Made by a program: the position numbers and the translations under genes. A DNA stretch of 64,000 nt from Streptomyces sp. NBC_01571 (GTDB lineage: Bacteria > Actinomycetota > Actinomycetes > Streptomycetales > Streptomycetaceae): positions 1,426,001 to 1,490,000 of the forward strand of contig NZ_JAPEPZ010000001.1 in NCBI RefSeq assembly GCF_026339875.1, given 5' to 3'. Positions 59,692-64,000 of the stretch are shown one piece after another; position 1 is the stretch's first letter; every line of letters begins with the position of its first letter. The notes below the pieces were generated by a model. That model was not told the origin of the DNA. It made no database searches and saw nothing but the letters and a program-made list of their open reading frames with translations.

Positions 59692-61173
59692 TCAGACACG
59701 CATGAGCCGGGAGCCGCGCAGCGGCGCGGCCAGCGCGACCAGTGCCCGTTCCAGGCCGTGCAGGTGGGCGAGTGCCTGCTCGGCGCCGGGGTGCCGGCCC
59801 GGCACCCCCGCGTGGGCCGTCAGGGCGCCCTCCGGCACCGCTCCGACCAGGGACTCCACCGCTGCTTCCACGCGTCGGCAGGCGGCCGTCAGCCGGGCGT
59901 CGTGGGAGGCATCGGGGTCCCCGGCGACGGCCACGAGACCGTGGGCCTCCCGGGCGCAGTCGTCCAGGAGCGCGAGCACCTGACGGGCTCGCGCCTTGCG
60001 CGCCCGCAACGGGTTGAGGGGATGCACCAGGGGCGCGAGCGCCATCCGTACGCGCCCCAGAAGTGCTTCGAGCTCCCCCGCACGGGGTGCGGGGTCCGCG
60101 GCCTCGTCCCCCGCGAGCCGTGCGGCCGCCGCCGCGGTGCAGCCGTGCACCGCGTGCAGGGCCCGCTCGACCCAGCGGTCGGTGACCGCGTGCGTGGTGA
60201 GGGGCAGGACCAGTACGACGGCGAGCGCCGCGCCGAGCGCGCCGACGCCGGTCTCCGCGAGCCGCAGCACGATCAGACCGGGGTCCAGCACACCGAGCAG
60301 ACCGTAGAGCGACTCGGCCATCAGCGTCACCGCGAGCATCATCCAGGTGTACGAGACGGCTGCCGTGTAGAAGATCCCGAAGACGCAGACCGCGACGAGA
60401 ACGGCGCTGGGGACCGGCGCGCCGTGCAGGGGCACCGCTATGACGAGGCCCAGGGCCATGCCGAGCACCGTGCCGAGAACCCGGCGGAAGCCACGCACCA
60501 GTGTCTCGCCGCGCGAGGCGGTGTTCACGAAGATCCACCAGGTGGCGCCCACGGCCCAGTACCAGCGGTCCTCGGACAGCCACTGGCCCACCACCAGCGC
60601 GAAGGCGCCGCCCACCGTCGCCTGGAGCGCCTGGCGGGTGGTCGGCCTGTCCCAGCCCCTTCCGTGCGGTGCGGGGGGCGTCGCGCCGGGCGGCAGCCGC
60701 CCCTCGAAGCACCACAGGGCGAAGCGCACCAGCGAGGACGCCAGCAGCGAGAGCAGCACCGCGGCGTACAGCCCGGGCACCTGGCGGGGGACGGCGTGCA
60801 GGAACTGCGTCATGAAGAAGGTCATGAACGCGAACACACCCAGGGAATGACCCCGCGGCCCCCAGCGCCGCGCGTACACGCCGGCGCCGACGACCGCCAG
60901 GAAGGCCAGGTCCCTCGCGACCGGCTGGTCGTGCAGCCGGGCGGCGAGGGCCAGGACGGGCAAGCCCACGGCGGGGAGCAGGGCCGTGGTGACGGCCTGC
61001 CCCCGGACGGTCGCGTCGGTCACCGTGAAGAGGGCGAGCAGCGCGGCGAGGCCGCCGGCCACGGCGCCCACGAGTCCCCGGCCTGCGAGGCCGCACAGGG
61101 CCACCGCCAGACCGATGCCGAGGACGGCCCGGGAGGCGTTGCGCAGCCGCAGCCGCCCCGGATCCGGCGCCAT
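59692..61173 (-). CDS. FUSC family membrane protein
   Basis: 493 residues. Two transmembrane blocks (about 15-150 and 175-300) with the typical ATWWIFVNTASRGETLVRGFRRVLGT segment, and a C-terminal cytosolic helical domain. It belongs to the FUSC/aromatic acid exporter-like group; substrates are unknown. ATG at 61173 has AGAGGG 6 bp upstream; an upstream GTG (61191) is possible. No regulator gene adjoins it, unlike the FUSC-MarR operon at 16-18 kb. Confidence 0.88.
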   Translation of the reverse strand: MAPDPGRLRLRNASRAVLGIGLAVALCGLAGRGLVGAVAGGLAALLALFTVTDATVRGQAVTTALLPAVGLPVLALAARLHDQPVARDLAFLAVVGAGVYARRWGPRGHSLGVFAFMTFFMTQFLHAVPRQVPGLYAAVLLSLLASSLVRFALWCFEGRLPPGATPPAPHGRGWDRPTTRQALQATVGGAFALVVGQWLSEDRWYWAVGATWWIFVNTASRGETLVRGFRRVLGTVLGMALGLVIAVPLHGAPVPSAVLVAVCVFGIFYTAAVSYTWMMLAVTLMAESLYGLLGVLDPGLIVLRLAETGVGALGAALAVVLVLPLTTHAVTDRWVERALHAVHGCTAAAAARLAGDEAADPAPRAGELEALLGRVRMALAPLVHPLNPLRARKARARQVLALLDDCAREAHGLVAVAGDPDASHDARLTAACRRVEAAVESLVGAVPEGALTAHAGVPGRHPGAEQALAHLHGLERALVALAAPLRGSRLMRV

Positions 61174-61230
61174 GAACACCCTCTTGAGCACTGCCCCGCC
61201 CTCTCACCACCGCCCGGCCGAACCGGCATG

Positions 61231-61260
61231 AAAAAGGCGCCGCGGGAGTCCGCAGCGCCG
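61231..61260 (-). terminator. Intrinsic terminator with T-run after arcC
   Basis: On the minus strand GGCGC-TG-CGG-ACTC-CCG-CG-GCGCC is followed by TTTTT. A T-run is rare in this genome type, so this is a strong Rho-independent site. It ends the carbamate kinase transcript before the FUSC gene. Confidence 0.85.
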
Positions 61261-61439
61261 TCGATGGGGACATCACACCATCCGCGGCCCACCTGGCTCA
61301 ACAGAGGTCGCTCCCGGTGCGCCATTGGCTCATCTCGGCTGGCTCGGGCTGTGCCATGAATGAGCCAACGGACCACTCATGGGGACCGCCGGTCCGGAAC
61401 ACCCGCCGCTCCGGTGGTCCGCTCCCGGTGGACGACGCG

Positions 61440-62363
61440 TCACTCGACGGGCAGGTCCGGTCGGACGAGGGTGCCCGACCTGCCGTGGACGATCTCGTAG
61501 GCCGCGTCCAGGGCGCCGATCGCGGCCGGTCCGCCGGTGCGCTCGACGAAGCGCGCGGCGGCCTCGGCCTTGGGCCCCATGGATCCGTCGGTGAAGCCGC
61601 CCCGGCGCAGCTCGGCGGGTGTGACGCCGAGGAGCGGCCGCTGCCCGGGGGTGCGGTACCCGGTGTAGACGCAGGGCACGTCGGTGAGGATGAGCAGGAA
61701 GTCGGCCTCCAGGTCCTCGGCGAGCAGCGCCGCGGTGAGGTCCTTGTCGACGACGGCCTCCACGCCGGTCAGCGCGCCGGTGTCGCGGTCGGCGGTGACG
61801 GGGACGCCTCCGCCGCCGGCGCAGATGACGAGGGTGCCGCCCGTCAGCAGCTCATGGACGGTGTCGGTCTCCCACACCCGCTCGGGCTCCGGGGAGGGCA
61901 CGACGCGTCGCCGGCCCGTGCCCTCCGCGGCGAAGCGCCAGCCGCACCCGGCGGCGAGAGACGACGCCACGTCCCGTGGGTACACCTGGCCGACGCGCTT
62001 CGTTGGGTGGTCGAAGGCCGGGTCGTCGGCGCGCACGAGAGTGTGGGTGACCAGGGCTACGATCCGACGACCGGGCAGGGCGTCGTGCAGGCTGCGGGCC
62101 AGCAGGGAGCCGATCAGTCCCTGGGTCTGGGCACCGAGGAGGTCCAGCGGGCAGGGGGCGCTCAGGGCCGAGTCGGCCGCGCTCTCGCCGGCGAGCAGGC
62201 CGAGCTGCGGCCCGTTGCCGTGCGTGATGACGATCTCGTGCTCGTGGGCGAGGGCGGCGATGGCGGTGGTGACCCGGTCGACGTTGGCTTCCTGAACGGC
62301 CGCGTCGGGGCGTTCACCCCGGTGCAGCAGGGCGTTGCCGCCGAGCGCCACGACGATGCGCAT
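61440..62363 (-). CDS. arcC: Carbamate kinase
   Basis: 307 residues. N-terminal IVVALGGNALL, ITHGNGPQLGLLA and the VDKDLTAALLAEDL region fit the amino acid kinase fold of carbamate kinase. It makes ATP from carbamoyl phosphate in fermentative arginine use. No arcA or arcB is seen here. The ATG at 62363 is preceded by two exact copies of a 16-bp segment that each carries AAGGA. It lies downstream of two PPOX genes on the same strand, a grouping like oxygen-limitation clusters in Streptomyces. Confidence 0.92.
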   Translation of the reverse strand: MRIVVALGGNALLHRGERPDAAVQEANVDRVTTAIAALAHEHEIVITHGNGPQLGLLAGESAADSALSAPCPLDLLGAQTQGLIGSLLARSLHDALPGRRIVALVTHTLVRADDPAFDHPTKRVGQVYPRDVASSLAAGCGWRFAAEGTGRRRVVPSPEPERVWETDTVHELLTGGTLVICAGGGGVPVTADRDTGALTGVEAVVDKDLTAALLAEDLEADFLLILTDVPCVYTGYRTPGQRPLLGVTPAELRRGGFTDGSMGPKAEAAARFVERTGGPAAIGALDAAYEIVHGRSGTLVRPDLPVE

Positions 62364-62364
62364 G

Positions 62365-62396
62365 GGTCGGTCCTTCTCGGGGTCGGTCCTTCTCGG
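62365..62396. repeat. 16-bp tandem duplication over the arcC ribosome binding site
   Basis: GGTCGGTCCTTCTCGG occurs twice in a row (62365-62380, 62381-62396). On the minus strand each copy carries AAGGA, so arcC has two potential ribosome binding sites. Confidence 0.85.
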
Positions 62397-62464
62397 GGGA
62401 GCCGGGTTCTCGAGGGAGCAGGGTTCGCGGACGGGCGGGGACGTTCTCCGGGGGCGCGCAGTTC

Positions 62465-62905
62465 TCAGAGGGAGAGGTCGACTCCGTACGCCGTGCGTCC
62501 GGCGACCAGTTCACGGCCGGTCACCAGTTCGGGTTCGATGCGGATGAAGACGTCGCGGGGCGAGGTGACCCAGGAGCGGGGGCCGGTGCGGGACAGCCTG
62601 CCGTGCTCGGCGGGGTCGGTGACCACCGTCGCGCGGCCGGTGACGACGACGCTCCAGCCGGAGTGCGCGCGGGCGTCGACCTCGTCCGCCTCGAAGGCCA
62701 CGACCACGCCGTCGACCGAACGGGCCAGGTCCGAGTCCGCCGCCGTCCGCAGCAGTACGGCGGAGTCGGCGTCCAGACAGAAGTTCAGCGGCAGCACCGC
62801 GGGCAGGGCGTGACGCGTGTGCACGATACGGCCGACCGGCGCCCGGACCAGCAGGACGAGACACTCCTGCCGGTCGAGTTCACGGAAACCGTCGTCGGGA
62901 TACAT
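62465..62905 (-). CDS. Pyridoxamine 5'-phosphate oxidase-like (PPOX) protein
   Basis: 146 residues, PPOX-like split barrel (FMN or F420 binding): LLVRAPVGRIVHTRHALPAVLPLNF, then VVAFEADEVDARAHSGWSVVVTGRA. Such proteins in actinobacteria reduce or sense redox substrates, and the cofactor cannot be told. Its ATG at 62905 shares one base with the stop of the upstream HTH-PPOX gene in TGATG, so translation is coupled. Confidence 0.85.
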   Translation of the reverse strand: MYPDDGFRELDRQECLVLLVRAPVGRIVHTRHALPAVLPLNFCLDADSAVLLRTAADSDLARSVDGVVVAFEADEVDARAHSGWSVVVTGRATVVTDPAEHGRLSRTGPRSWVTSPRDVFIRIEPELVTGRELVAGRTAYGVDLSL

Positions 62906-63594
62906 CACCGGTCGACTTTGATCCGGCGTCCGGAGATCTCGGCGGTGTCGATGGACAGCCACGTCAGGCCCTCGCCGCCCGCCCAGGGAGCACTGTACGA
63001 GAGCTCCTCCAGCCGTCGTACGGCGGCCGGGTCCGTCACGGCGCGGGCCCGACCGCGTACGAGCACGCTCCAGCCCTGGCTCAGCGCCTCGTCGAGGTGG
63101 TCGACCTCGAAGGCGACCCGGGCTCCGTCGGCAGCGGCCGGTGTCGAGCCCGGTGCCGTCCTGCAGACCACCGCGCCGTCCACGACGCTGTAGTTCAACG
63201 GACCGATGTACGGACCGCTGGGCGTGTCCATGGCCAGCCTTCCGACACCGTGCGTCGACAGCCGCGCCCGGCACTCGTCGGTGTCGAGCACCAGCAGTTC
63301 GGGGTGGCGGGCGGCCCGGCCGACGCCGGGCGGCAGGTCGGCGTCACCGCCGCGCAGGGCCGCCACGCTGGTCTCCAGGACGTCGGCGAGCCGAATGAGC
63401 ACACCGACGCCCGGGGTGGCCGTGGGCTGTTCCTCGATGTACCGGATGTAGCCGGGAGCCGTGCCCGCCCGGTCGGCCGTCTCCTCCCTGGTCAGGCCCA
63501 GTTCCTCACGTCGTTGGGCGATACGGCGCCCGATGTCGCCCTGTGCGCGGTCCACCGCCGGGTCCACCGTGTTCGGCGGGATCTGTCGGGACAT
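62905..63594 (-). CDS. HTH-PPOX fusion protein
   Basis: 229 residues. An N-terminal XRE-type helix-turn-helix (IAQRREELGLTREETADRAGTAPGYI) is fused to a PPOX-like split barrel (LLVLDTDECRARLSTHGVGRLAMDT, then VAFEVDHLDEALSQGWSVLVRGRA). This domain pair probably senses a flavin, redox state or ligand and controls transcription. It is the first gene of a coupled pair with a second PPOX protein, and arcC follows. ATG at 63594. Confidence 0.87.
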   Translation of the reverse strand: MSRQIPPNTVDPAVDRAQGDIGRRIAQRREELGLTREETADRAGTAPGYIRYIEEQPTATPGVGVLIRLADVLETSVAALRGGDADLPPGVGRAARHPELLVLDTDECRARLSTHGVGRLAMDTPSGPYIGPLNYSVVDGAVVCRTAPGSTPAAADGARVAFEVDHLDEALSQGWSVLVRGRARAVTDPAAVRRLEELSYSAPWAGGEGLTWLSIDTAEISGRRIKVDR

Positions 63595-64000
63595 GGCCCT
63601 CACTTCTTCCTGTCGGGAGGCCCGGGTCCTCGTCCTGCGGGGCCCTTGGTCGTCGTCCTGCGGGATTCCCCGGTCGTCGTCCTGTCCGAGGGCGCGATCC
63701 TCGCGGCCGGCCGGGCGGGGCACTCGTACGAAGCGGCCTGGTACGTCCAGCGTGACCGCGGTGGACGCGGTCCGCTTGGGCCGGTCGGGCCCTTCGCCGG
63801 ACCGGACGGGGCAGGACGGCCCGCGGTACGGGGTGCGCGGACGGACCGTGGTGGCCGTCCCGGCAGATGCCATGCGGCCCGGTCCTCGGGGCCGGGTGGC
63901 CCCTGGCCCCATTCGCCGGACGGGGAGAGTGTGGATGCGGCAGGGCCCCGCGTCAGGAAGAGACAGGGACATGAACGCCTCCCCCACATTCACCAGGCTG
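63595..64000. other. Upstream region of the HTH-PPOX operon
   Basis: About 400 bp with no convincing gene; open frames here have unnatural Pro/Arg/Thr-rich composition. It holds a repeated GGTCGTCGTCCTG (63647-63688 area) and a GC palindrome GGGGCC-GGGT-GGCCCC (63888-63903). This is probably the control region and leader of the operon. Confidence 0.6.
63888..63903. promoter_or_regulatory. GGGGCC-N4-GGCCCC palindrome before HTH-PPOX
   Basis: Perfect 6-4-6 palindrome. It loosely resembles DevR/OsdR dormancy-type sites and a similar palindrome at 44676-44693. About 295 bp from the start codon. Confidence 0.35.

Noticed and set aside
57760..61359. A 1,199-codon open frame on the plus strand
   Set aside because: It runs antisense through NOS and FUSC, both clear families. 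Its composition is Gly/Arg/Val-rich and matches no family; long antisense frames are normal at this GC content.
61325..61368. Inverted repeat TTGGCTCAT ... ATGAGCCAA between arcC and the T-run terminator
   Set aside because: The 26-bp gap between arms and the position past the arcC stop make an operator unlikely. It may be a weak extra terminator; left out as a feature.
1..64000. rRNA, tRNA, CRISPR, prophage or biosynthetic gene cluster signals
   Set aside because: No repeat-spacer array, no tRNA-like cloverleaf noticed, no phage structural genes and no PKS/NRPS modules were seen. A tRNAscan or antiSMASH run would be decisive but could not be done here.

Overview
The window is about 72% GC, uses GTG and TTG starts freely, and carries actinobacterial families such as DUF6986, DUF6421, DUF6214, LVIVD plus DUF305, Spo0M, Rv1733c-like and ECF41. 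It is chromosomal DNA of a Streptomyces or a very close relative; the species cannot be read from the sequence. No rRNA, tRNA or CRISPR was found. There is one insertion sequence.

Layout. 0.1-11.8 kb holds housekeeping-like genes: a DUF6986 aldolase-like protein, a secreted nuclease/phosphatase, etfBA, a flavin reductase preceded by a 26-residue cysteine-rich leader ORF, a divergent thioredoxin-DUF4395 pair, a PlsC-type acyltransferase, and an overlapping DUF6421-SDR-threonine aldolase operon. 12.07-13.55 kb is a complete ISL3 element with 23-bp perfect ends and an 8-bp target duplication. 13.7-30.7 kb is a run of small regulator-target units: MarR with a FUSC exporter, TetR next to an LVIVD protein and DUF305, and ArsR with an ene-reductase. 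Several have visible operators. A ferredoxin reductase, a nucleobase permease and an HSL-type esterase lie among them.

30.9-44.6 kb is the most interesting part. It has an ECF41 sigma factor gene, a second ECF41-like gene that has lost the sigma-4 region, and seven near-identical promoter-like motifs (TGTCACA, 16 bp, GGTC; one copy with 17 bp). These stand before an AhpD-like protein, a cupin, an Ohr/OsmC peroxidase, a stand-alone fumarate reductase/succinate dehydrogenase-type flavoprotein with a coupled 56-aa ORF, a solitary QcrB-type cytochrome b, the truncated ECF41 paralog, and a type II NADH dehydrogenase with a small membrane protein. A YceI protein sits inside the block. I read this as a local redox/respiratory stress regulon run by the ECF41 factor; that is an inference from motif positions and gene content.

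44.7-64 kb holds a membrane protein and an MprF-like lysyltransferase that share a CTACA-N3-TGTAG type operator, a histidine acid phosphatase, Spo0M, TatA, an ArsR regulator, a HEAT-repeat protein, uracil-DNA glycosylase, a CbiX-like protein without its usual histidine motif, a lactonase, a bacterial nitric oxide synthase with an unusual acidic/basic N-terminal extension of about 220 residues, a second FUSC protein, and a carbamate kinase-PPOX-HTH/PPOX group that resembles anaerobic/dormancy-type clusters.
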